Position numbers and translations under genes: made by a program. DNA of 64,000 nt from Candidatus Protoclostridium gallicola (GTDB taxonomy: Bacteria > Bacillota > Clostridia > Christensenellales > Pumilibacteraceae), in the NCBI GenBank assembly GCA_904387375.1, contig CAJFLE010000001.1:124001-188000 (forward strand), written 5' to 3'. Below, piece by piece: positions 37,815 through 44,914 of this stretch (its first letter is position 1; each line of letters opens with the position of its first letter). A model generated the notes under the pieces. It saw only the letters and a list, made by a program, of their open reading frames with translations, did not search any database and was not told where the DNA came from.

Positions 37815-39017
37815 ATGAACAAAGTGCAGCTGCCCTTCGGCATGCAGGATTATCTGCCCGACGAATGTTACAACAAGGACAAGGCCGAGAGCGCGATCGC
37901 TTCGGTGTTTTCGTCGTACGGCTACAAAAAAGTAAGCATGCCGACGCTCGAATATTACGATCTTTTCACGGCGGACGGGGCGATGCCCGGAAATAAGCTC
38001 TTCAAGCTGACGGATACGGACGGCAGTCTGCTGTCGCTGCGCGCGGACGGCACCATACAGGTATGCCGTATGTATGTGACGAGCATGAAAGGCGTACAGC
38101 GCATGTATTACTGCATGGACGCATTCGAATATCTCAGCGACGCAAATACCGCGCGAGACAGGGAATTTGCGCAGATCGGCGCTGAACTGCTGGGAAGCAG
38201 CGGCGCGGACGGCGAGGCCGAAGTTATTACGATGGCCGTGGACGCGCTGCTTGCCGCCGGACTGAAAGATTTCAAAATCGAGATCGGCCACGTCGGGTAT
38301 TTCGAGGGACTTGCCGAAGAGGCTGGCATTCCCGCCGACCGGATAGCCGAACTCAAAGCGCTCGTCAACAAAAAGGATATGCTGGGCGTGGAACTTTTCT
38401 TTGCCGACGCGGATGTGAGCGAAACTTTCAGGGAGAGTCTGCTCGCGCTGCCGTCGCTGTTCGGCGGACCCGAAGTGCTGAGCCGCGCCGCATCGCTGTG
38501 CCGCAGCGAAAAGAGCCGCGCCGCGCTCGGCAGTCTGGGCGCGCTCGTGGACAAAATGAACAAAGCGGGACTCGGTCAGTACGTTTCCATAGATCTCGGC
38601 ATAGTTTCAGCCAACAATTATTATACCGGCGTGGTTTTCAAAGGCATATGCGAAGGCGTGGGCTCGTCGTTGCTCGACGGCGGAAGATACGACAAACTGT
38701 GCGACCGTATTGGCAGACATACCGAGGCCGTCGGTTTTGCCGTCGGCGTGAAAAGACTGCTTACGGCGCTGAAAAACCGCGGCGTATGGGATCGCGCGCC
38801 CAAGGCGGATATAGCGTATATGGTGGGCGACTGTGACCCGGCGCTCGTGCGGCGCACTCTCGTCAGACTGAGAAAGAAAAACCGCGTGGTCCGTATATTC
38901 GGCGGCGAAAGCGAGCTGCTGGAATACTGCAAACGCCGCGGAATACGCAGCGCCGTCATATTCGACGCGGATACCGCGACGGAGATATCGCTCTCGGGCA
39001 AAGGAGGCGACGAATGA
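37815..39017 (+). CDS. hisZ: ATP phosphoribosyltransferase regulatory subunit HisZ
   Basis: 400 residues. HisZ is a catalytically dead paralogue of histidyl-tRNA synthetase that forms a hetero-octamer with short-form HisG and carries histidine feedback inhibition. Class II synthetase core features are seen: PFGMQDYLPDE at the start, YKKVSMPTLEYYDLF near 35, LRADGTIQVCRMY near 75 and a motif 2-like region. GLVSNNYYTGVVFKG-like and GGRYDKL segments near 275-300 show the HisRS-type fold. It lacks the C-terminal anticodon-binding domain of true HisRS and lies directly upstream of hisG, which settles the identity. ATGA overlap with hisG. Confidence 0.92.
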   Translation: MNKVQLPFGMQDYLPDECYNKDKAESAIASVFSSYGYKKVSMPTLEYYDLFTADGAMPGNKLFKLTDTDGSLLSLRADGTIQVCRMYVTSMKGVQRMYYCMDAFEYLSDANTARDREFAQIGAELLGSSGADGEAEVITMAVDALLAAGLKDFKIEIGHVGYFEGLAEEAGIPADRIAELKALVNKKDMLGVELFFADADVSETFRESLLALPSLFGGPEVLSRAASLCRSEKSRAALGSLGALVDKMNKAGLGQYVSIDLGIVSANNYYTGVVFKGICEGVGSSLLDGGRYDKLCDRIGRHTEAVGFAVGVKRLLTALKNRGVWDRAPKADIAYMVGDCDPALVRRTLVRLRKKNRVVRIFGGESELLEYCKRRGIRSAVIFDADTATEISLSGKGGDE

Positions 39018-39631
39018 TTACCGTAGCTCTCGCGAAAGGAAGGCTGGCGCAGAAAGCGGTGGAAGTGCTCGAAAGATGCGGGCTGGGACTGGATGCGCTC
39101 AAAGAGGACACGCGCAAACTCGTGCTGTTCGACGACAGCGGCGAATACAGGTTCGTATTCGTTAAACCGAGCGACGTGCCCACGTACGTCGAACGCGGAG
39201 TGGCCGACTTCGGCGTCGTAGGAAAAGACACGCTGCTCGAGGCAGACCGCGACATATACGAAATGCTCGATCTCGGCTTCGGCCGCTGCCGCATGTGCGT
39301 ATGCGGATATCCCGATTCGCTGGAAAAGGCGGGCGGGGTGCTGTGCGTAGGCACCAAGTATGAGCGCATAGCGCGCGAATATTTCGGAACGCGCGGCAAG
39401 ACCGTGGACATAATCAAGCTCAACGGTTCCGTGGAGCTTGCTCCCGTCATCGGGCTTTCCGACGTAATCGTCGATATCGTGGAAAGCGGCAAAACGCTGG
39501 AAGCAAACGGGCTTTCCGTGCTCGAAGAGGTGTGTAAGTGCAGCGCGCGGCTGGTCGTAAACCGCGTCAGCCTGAAAACCAAAGACGGACTGCTCGCACT
39601 GCTGGAAAAAATCAAGGAAAATCTGGACTGA
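39014..39631 (+). CDS. hisG: ATP phosphoribosyltransferase, short form, catalytic subunit
   Basis: 205 residues, the short form that lacks the regulatory ACT-like domain and therefore needs HisZ. First committed step: ATP + PRPP to N1-phosphoribosyl-ATP. ITVALAKGRLAQKAVEVL at the start, VADFGVVGKDTLLE near 63, and the PRPP-binding loop VDIVESGKTLEANGL near 151 are intact. The start overlaps hisZ by 4 bases. Confidence 0.96.
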   Translation: MITVALAKGRLAQKAVEVLERCGLGLDALKEDTRKLVLFDDSGEYRFVFVKPSDVPTYVERGVADFGVVGKDTLLEADRDIYEMLDLGFGRCRMCVCGYPDSLEKAGGVLCVGTKYERIAREYFGTRGKTVDIIKLNGSVELAPVIGLSDVIVDIVESGKTLEANGLSVLEEVCKCSARLVVNRVSLKTKDGLLALLEKIKENLD

Positions 39632-39643
39632 AAGGGCGATAAT

Positions 39644-40912
39644 ATGATTATACTCGACAAAAAGGAAGGACTCAGGCGCGTGCTCTCGCGCACGCGCGCG
39701 CTCAGCGACAGCATAAAGGAAAGGGTCGCCTCCATTATATCTGATATACGTACCCGCGGCGACGAAGCGCTTTTCGAGCTGACCGCCAGGTTCGACGGTT
39801 TCGACGCGAATGCGGATAACGTGCTTATTACTCCTGCAATGATTAAGCAGGCGTACGCGGCCGTACCCGACGAGCTTCTCGCGGCGCTCCGCAGGGCGAA
39901 AAAGAACATAGAAAACTACCACAGAAAGCAGCTGCTTCCGGGTGAGTTTTCCGAAAGCGCGCCAGGCGGCAGAACGGGATATATGATACGTCCGGTGTCG
40001 CGCGCGGGAATATACGTACCCGGCGGAAAGGCCTCGTATCCGAGCTCGGTGCTCATGACAGCCGTGCCCGCTTCGGTAGCCGGCGTGGGCGAGATCGTCA
40101 TGTGCACGCCGGGCGCGAGTCCGCTGACAATAGTCGCGGCCGCAGAGTGCGGTGTGAAAAGAATATTCCGAGTAGGCGGCGCGCAGGCGATCGCCGCGAT
40201 GGCGTACGGTACGGAAAGCGTGCCGAGATGCGACGTAATCTGCGGCCCGGGCAACATGTACGTTACCGAAGCGAAAAAGCAGGTGTACGGCGCAGCGGGC
40301 ATAGACATGATCGCCGGCCCGAGCGAGATACTCGTCATTGCCGACGGTTCTGCGAATCCGTCGTTCGTCGCCGCAGATCTGCTTTCGCAGGCGGAGCACG
40401 ACGAAATGGCGATGAGCATACTCGTGACGCCCGACCGCGCGCTTGCGGAAAAAATCAGCGCGGAAACGGAAAAACAGCTCGCCGCGCTGCCCAAGCGCGG
40501 AATTGCCGGCCGTTCGATAGAAGATTACGGTACGATAATAATCGCCGACGATCTTGCCGACTGCGTGGCGGTGGGCAACGAGGTCGCGCCCGAACATCTC
40601 GAGCTGTGCGTCGAAAATCCGGAAGAGCTGCTGCCTCTCGTGCGCAACGCCGGCGCGGTTTTCATGGGACACTGGTCGCCCGAACCTCTCGGCGACTATT
40701 ATGCCGGAACAAATCACGTGCTGCCGAACGGCGGAACGGCGAGGTTCTTTTCGGCGCTGGGCGTAAGTAATTTCGTGAAAAGAATAAGCCTTATAGGCTA
40801 CGGCAGACAGGTGCTGGCGGACGCTGCGGACGATATAATCGCGCTTGCCGAAGCGGAGGGACTGTCCGCTCATGCCAACTCCATAAGAGTGCGTTTCGGA
40901 GATAAAAAATGA
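39644..40912 (+). CDS. hisD: Histidinol dehydrogenase
   Basis: 422 residues. Oxidises L-histidinol to L-histidine in two NAD-dependent steps with a zinc at the active site. PVSRAGIYVPGGKASYPSSVLM near 112, GGAQAIAAMAYGT near 179, DMIAGPSEILV near 221 and LSQAEHDEMA near 247 (zinc-ligand Gln/His) are all present, as is APEHLEL near 314. AAAGGGCGA precedes the ATG. Overlaps hisB by 4 bases. Confidence 0.97.
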   Translation: MIILDKKEGLRRVLSRTRALSDSIKERVASIISDIRTRGDEALFELTARFDGFDANADNVLITPAMIKQAYAAVPDELLAALRRAKKNIENYHRKQLLPGEFSESAPGGRTGYMIRPVSRAGIYVPGGKASYPSSVLMTAVPASVAGVGEIVMCTPGASPLTIVAAAECGVKRIFRVGGAQAIAAMAYGTESVPRCDVICGPGNMYVTEAKKQVYGAAGIDMIAGPSEILVIADGSANPSFVAADLLSQAEHDEMAMSILVTPDRALAEKISAETEKQLAALPKRGIAGRSIEDYGTIIIADDLADCVAVGNEVAPEHLELCVENPEELLPLVRNAGAVFMGHWSPEPLGDYYAGTNHVLPNGGTARFFSALGVSNFVKRISLIGYGRQVLADAADDIIALAEAEGLSAHANSIRVRFGDKK

Positions 40913-41487
40913 GAACGGAAAAGGTTACGAGAAAGACAAAGGAAACGGATATAACCGCGGAGATTAACCTGGACGGCCGGGGATCGGCGGAAATAGATAC
41001 CGGCATAGGTTTTTTCGACCATATGCTGACCGCGTTCGCCGTGCACGGCGGTTTCGATCTGAAACTCAGATGCCGCGGCGACCTCGAAGTGGACGGCCAT
41101 CATTCGGTGGAGGATATCGGCATAGTGCTCGGTAAACTTCTCGCCGGCGCGCTGGGCGACAAAAAGGGCATAGCGCGCTTTGCCTGCGAATACGTACCCA
41201 TGGACGACGCGCTTGCGCGCAGCGTGCTGGATATTTCGGGCCGTCCCTATCTCGTGTACAATGCCGGACATCTGACCGGATATATAGGCACATACGACGC
41301 GGATCTGACCGAAGAGTTTTTCCGCGCCGTATGTTCCAATGCCATGATCACGCTGCACATCGATCTGCTGCGCGGGGCAAACACCCATCATATGTGCGAA
41401 GCGATATTCAAGTCGTTCGGCCGCGCGCTCGGCGCGGCGTCGCGCATAGTATCGGATAAGGTACTCAGCAGTAAAGGATCGCTCTGA
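40909..41487 (+). CDS. hisB: Imidazoleglycerol-phosphate dehydratase
   Basis: 192 residues, the monofunctional form (no N-terminal histidinol phosphatase). Dehydrates IGP to imidazole acetol phosphate using two manganese ions. Metal-ligand motifs are GIGFFDHML near 32, DGHHSVEDIG near 61 (usual DxHHxxED) and NTHHMCEAIFKSFGRAL near 160. It shares an ATGA-like overlap with hisD and a TGATG overlap with hisA. The usual next gene, hisH, is absent. Confidence 0.97.
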   Translation: MRTEKVTRKTKETDITAEINLDGRGSAEIDTGIGFFDHMLTAFAVHGGFDLKLRCRGDLEVDGHHSVEDIGIVLGKLLAGALGDKKGIARFACEYVPMDDALARSVLDISGRPYLVYNAGHLTGYIGTYDADLTEEFFRAVCSNAMITLHIDLLRGANTHHMCEAIFKSFGRALGAASRIVSDKVLSSKGSL

Positions 41488-42197
41488 TGATACTCTTTCC
41501 CGCAATAGATATATACGACGGCAAGGCGGTCAGACTGCTGGGCGGAGATTACGGCAAGGCTACGGTATACGGCGACCCGCTGGATATGGCCAGGCGTTTC
41601 GAGGACGCGGGCGCGCAGTGGGTGCACGTCGTCGACCTGAACGGCGCGGAAGGAAGCGGCAATAATTTCGCCGTTATAGAAAAGATCGCGCGGACGTCGC
41701 TGCTCGTGGAAGCGGGCGGCGGACTGCGCTCCGGGCAGCGCGTGGCTTCCGTGCTGTCTGCGGGCGCGTCGCGTACCGTTATAGGCACGCTGTGCGCGTC
41801 CGATCCCGAAGCCGTCGGCGCCATGATAGAGCGGTTCGGCCGCGAGGCGATAGTCTGCGGACTGGACGCGCGCGACGGAAAGGTGACAGTGAAAGGCTGG
41901 ACGGAGGATTCCGCGCTTACGCCGCTCGAACTCGGGCGTACGCTCAAAGCGCTGGGGGCGGCATACTTCCTTTATACCGACGTTTCCCGCGACGGAATGC
42001 TGACGGGCGTGAACGTGGACGCCACGGCGAAACTGACCGAGGAGCTGGGCGCCGACGTCATAGCGAGCGGCGGCGTAAAAGATCTGTCGGATATAGAGAA
42101 ACTTGCCGGGCGCGGCATATACGGCGTCATTCTCGGCAAGGCGTATTATGAAAACAAAATAGACATAAGAGAGGCTTTGAAAATATGTGCGAACTGA
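41487..42197 (+). CDS. hisA: ProFAR isomerase HisA
   Basis: 236 residues. Opens the ribose ring of ProFAR in an Amadori rearrangement to give PRFAR. TIM barrel with PAIDIYDGKAVRLLGGDY at the N-terminus (catalytic Asp in AIDI), VHVVDLNGAEGS near 47, VEAGGGLRS near 74 and the second catalytic aspartate in YTDVSRDGMLTG near 160. The AIDIYDGK start and VDLNGA distinguish it from HisF. It overlaps hisB by one base and hisIE by 13. Confidence 0.95.
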   Translation: MILFPAIDIYDGKAVRLLGGDYGKATVYGDPLDMARRFEDAGAQWVHVVDLNGAEGSGNNFAVIEKIARTSLLVEAGGGLRSGQRVASVLSAGASRTVIGTLCASDPEAVGAMIERFGREAIVCGLDARDGKVTVKGWTEDSALTPLELGRTLKALGAAYFLYTDVSRDGMLTGVNVDATAKLTEELGADVIASGGVKDLSDIEKLAGRGIYGVILGKAYYENKIDIREALKICAN

Positions 42198-42850
42198 AAT
42201 ACAATGCTGACGGACTTATACCCGTAGTGACCGTGGACGCGGTCACCGACGAAGTACTTATGCAGGCGTATATGAACAAAGAGGCGTTCGATATGACGAT
42301 GGAAACGGGCGACGCCTGGTACTGGTCTCGCAGCCGCGGCAAACTGTGGCACAAAGGCGAGGAGAGCGGCCATTTTCAGCGTGTGGTTTCCGTCTGCGCC
42401 GACTGCGATTTCGACTGTCTGCTGCTTCGCGTGCGCCAGGTCGGCGGCATCGCCTGCCATACAGGCAATCGCTCCTGCTTTTTCAACGAACTGAAAACGT
42501 TCGGAGAAAAACCGGGCGAAACGGCGGTGCTCCGCGTGCTGGACGAAACGATAAAGGACCGCGCCGCGCATCCGCGCGAGGGATCTTACACCAACTATCT
42601 GCTGGACAAGGGCGTGGAAAAGATATGCAAGAAGGTGGGCGAAGAATCAACCGAAGCGGTGATCGCCGCGATGAAAGGCGACAATACCGAACTGTCGGGA
42701 GAGATCGCCGATTTGCTGTATCATCTGTTCGTCCTCATGCAGGCGCGCGGTCTGGAATACTCGGACGTGCTCAAAGTGCTCGGAAACCGTCACGCATGCG
42801 GTGCCGATACCCCTGCGAGAGAGGCAAAACCCAAAAAAAACCCGAAATAA
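42185..42850 (+). CDS. hisIE: Bifunctional phosphoribosyl-AMP cyclohydrolase / phosphoribosyl-ATP pyrophosphatase
   Basis: 221 residues. The N-terminal HisI domain (about 1-110) opens the purine ring: WYWSRSRGKLWHKGEESGH near 42, and the zinc cysteines CADCDFDCLLLRVRQ near 76. The C-terminal HisE domain (about 120-205) removes pyrophosphate: YTNYLLDKGVEKICKKVGEESTEAVIAA with the conserved glutamates. Start ATG lies inside hisA (13-base overlap). It ends the operon; no terminator is seen before the rpmF promoter. Confidence 0.96.
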   Translation: MCELKYNADGLIPVVTVDAVTDEVLMQAYMNKEAFDMTMETGDAWYWSRSRGKLWHKGEESGHFQRVVSVCADCDFDCLLLRVRQVGGIACHTGNRSCFFNELKTFGEKPGETAVLRVLDETIKDRAAHPREGSYTNYLLDKGVEKICKKVGEESTEAVIAAMKGDNTELSGEIADLLYHLFVLMQARGLEYSDVLKVLGNRHACGADTPAREAKPKKNPK

Positions 42851-42872
42851 CTCAAATAGAACGGAAAATCGT

Positions 42873-42901
42873 TTGACAAGCGGGCAAAGTTTTAATATAA
42901 T
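42873..42901 (+). promoter_or_regulatory. Promoter of rpmF
   Basis: TTGACA at 42873-42878, 17-base spacer, TATAAT at 42896-42901; consensus throughout. Confidence 0.9.
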
Positions 42902-42936
42902 ATATCGGCAACATAATCCAAGGAGGTGCGAGAAGT

Positions 42937-43125
42937 ATGGCAGTACCCAAGAGAAAGCAGTCTAAACAGAGAAGCAGCACCAGATATGCTCAGTGGAAAG
43001 TACAGCCTGTGGCTCTCGTAGAGTGCCCGCAGTGCCACGAACTGAAAAAGTCTCATAATATTTGTCCCAAGTGCGGATATTACGACGGAGTTCAGGTAGT
43101 AGAGCAGAAAGAAGAAAAGAAATAA
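42937..43125 (+). CDS. rpmF: 50S ribosomal protein L32
   Basis: 62 residues, MAVPKRKQSKQRSSTRY start. Zinc form with CPQC near residue 30 and CPKC near 43. A near-perfect Shine-Dalgarno AGGAGGTG sits 9 bases before the ATG. rpmF-plsX is a widespread bacterial pair; the usual upstream yceD (DUF177) gene is missing and the his operon lies there instead. Confidence 0.97.
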   Translation: MAVPKRKQSKQRSSTRYAQWKVQPVALVECPQCHELKKSHNICPKCGYYDGVQVVEQKEEKK

Positions 43126-43135
43126 AAAACCACTG

Positions 43136-43168
43136 TGACCCTTTCCATAAGTAAAGGGTCATTTGTTT
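43136..43168 (+). terminator. Intrinsic terminator between rpmF and plsX
   Basis: 9-bp stem TGACCCTTT / AAAGGGTCA, 8-base loop, then TTTGTTT. It ends about 12 bases before the plsX start and probably attenuates read-through from the strong rpmF promoter. Confidence 0.8.
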
Positions 43169-43180
43169 AAGGCGGGATTT

Positions 43181-44182
43181 ATGCGAGTCATCATCGATGT
43201 AATGGGCGGCGACAGACCGGAAGAATCGGTCAGAGGCGCGCTCAGGGCAGCAAAAGAATTCGGCGAAGTCAAAGTGACCGCCGTCGGCGACAAGAAGCTG
43301 ATAGAAAGGATAGTCGCCGAAGAAAACGCGTCCGCGCTGGGCATGGACGCGGTTTTTACGACCGAGGTCATAAGCAACGACGAGTCGCCCACAATGGCGA
43401 TAAAACAGAAAAAAGATTCGTCCATGGTCCGCGCTTTGACGATGCTCAAAGAAGACGCAGACAGCATAGGCATGATTTCGACGGGCAGTACGGGCGCCGT
43501 GCTTACCGGGGCGACGCTGCATATAGGCAGGCTGCCCGGTATATACAGACCCACGCTGCTCACTCAGGCACCGGCGATGAACGGTCAGCCGGTGTGTATA
43601 GCCGACGGCGGCGCGAACGTGGATTCGAGGCCGGAGTGGCTGTATCAGTTCGCGGTTATAGGCAGCGCGTACATGAAAGTCGTGACGGGCAGAGAAAATC
43701 CGTCCGTAGCGCTTCTCAGTGTCGGGACCGAAGAACATAAAGGCAACGAGCTTACGCGCGCGGCATACGCGCTTCTGCGCGAAAGCAATCTCAATTTCGT
43801 GGGTAATATCGAGGCGCGCGACGCGCTTTCGGGAAAGTACGACGTAATCGTGTGCGACGGCTACGACGGCAACATACTGATCAAGAGCACCGAGGGCGCG
43901 GCCAAGATGATAATGTCGCTGCTGAAAGGATTCGTTATGGAATCGACCAAGGCCAAGATCGGTTATCTGTTCATGAAAAAAGCTCTCATGAAACTGAAGA
44001 ACCGCATGGATTTCAACAACTACGGCGGCGCTCCCTTCCTCGGCATAAAGAAGTGCGTAATAAAGGCGCACGGAGCGTCCAAAGCCGGCGCCGTGTATAA
44101 TGCGGTAGGTCAGGTGCTCAAAATAAAACAGGGCAATGTCATAGAGTCCATCGGCAGGGCATTTGCCGGCGGAGCGGAATGA
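43181..44182 (+). CDS. plsX: Phosphate acyltransferase PlsX
   Basis: 333 residues from ATG 43181 (MRVIIDVMGGDRPEE), the family start; the upstream TTG lies in the terminator. PlsX makes acyl-phosphate from acyl-ACP for PlsY. GGDRPEESVRGALRA near 9, ISTGSTGAVLTGATL near 106, and KAHGASKAGAVYNAV near 296 are family landmarks. Neighbours in Bacillus (fapR, fabD, fabG, acpP) are missing here; rnc follows with an ATGA overlap. Confidence 0.96.
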   Translation: MRVIIDVMGGDRPEESVRGALRAAKEFGEVKVTAVGDKKLIERIVAEENASALGMDAVFTTEVISNDESPTMAIKQKKDSSMVRALTMLKEDADSIGMISTGSTGAVLTGATLHIGRLPGIYRPTLLTQAPAMNGQPVCIADGGANVDSRPEWLYQFAVIGSAYMKVVTGRENPSVALLSVGTEEHKGNELTRAAYALLRESNLNFVGNIEARDALSGKYDVIVCDGYDGNILIKSTEGAAKMIMSLLKGFVMESTKAKIGYLFMKKALMKLKNRMDFNNYGGAPFLGIKKCVIKAHGASKAGAVYNAVGQVLKIKQGNVIESIGRAFAGGAE

Positions 44183-44865
44183 AAGCTGACGAATACAAAA
44201 AAATCGAAGAGATTATAGGATACGCGTTCGGGAACGTAGAACTTCTCGGACGCGCATTTGTTCATTCGTCCTATGCGCACGAACACGACACGGAATCGTA
44301 CGATCGTCTGGAATTCCTCGGCGACGGCGTGCTCGGACTGGTAGTCGCGGAAAAACTGTATGATGAAGGCAGGGACGAAGGAGTGATGACCCAGCAGCGT
44401 GCTCGGATCGTCGGTACTCGTCCGCTCGAAGCGGCGGCGGAAGAACTCGGACTTGAGCGATATATCAGGTTCGGCGAAGGCGAAAAAAAACAGCCGCACA
44501 AACACCGCAAAGTGCTTGCCGACGTATTCGAAGCAGTCATCGGCGCGATTTATCTCGACGGCGGATATACCGCCGCCGCGGCGTTCGTGACGGACAAGCT
44601 GGGCGACCGTATCGGCGATATTATCGGCAGCGCCGAAAGCGGCAATGCAAAGGGCGATCTGCAGGAATACTGTCAGGCGAACGGTCTGGGAACAGCCGAA
44701 TACAGGCTGACCGCACGCAGCGGCGCCGATCATGCGCCGTCGTTCACCGTATGCGTATATGTGAGCGGGAAGATGATTGCGGAAGGCCGAGGGGGCAGAA
44801 AAAAGGACGCGGAACGCGATGCGGCAAAATCCGCGCTTAAAATCCTGACCGCAAAGCATAAATAA
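44179..44865 (+). CDS. rnc: Ribonuclease III
   Basis: 228 residues. Cuts double-stranded RNA in rRNA precursors and other transcripts. RNase III signature DRLEFLGDGVLGLVV at about 42-56 and the second metal-binding segment ADVFEAVIGAIYLDGG near 114. C-terminal dsRNA-binding domain from about 155 (KGDLQEYCQANGLGTAEYRL, GRGGRKKDAERDAAKSAL). ATGA overlap with plsX; smc follows from its own promoter. Confidence 0.97.
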   Translation: MKADEYKKIEEIIGYAFGNVELLGRAFVHSSYAHEHDTESYDRLEFLGDGVLGLVVAEKLYDEGRDEGVMTQQRARIVGTRPLEAAAEELGLERYIRFGEGEKKQPHKHRKVLADVFEAVIGAIYLDGGYTAAAAFVTDKLGDRIGDIIGSAESGNAKGDLQEYCQANGLGTAEYRLTARSGADHAPSFTVCVYVSGKMIAEGRGGRKKDAERDAAKSALKILTAKHK

Positions 44866-44894
44866 TTGATTTTCACGTGCGTATGTGCTATAAT
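44866..44894 (+). promoter_or_regulatory. Promoter of smc-ftsY
   Basis: TTGATT at 44866-44871, 17-base spacer, TATAAT at 44889-44894 with an extended -10 TG at 44886-44887. Confidence 0.78.
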
Positions 44895-44914
44895 TTCAGA
44901 CGAGGATTTTTGCT

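Noticed and set aside
38621..40873. 750-residue open frame antisense to hisZ-hisG-hisD
   Set aside because: Three strongly recognised genes lie on the other strand; the frame has no conserved motif or start signal.
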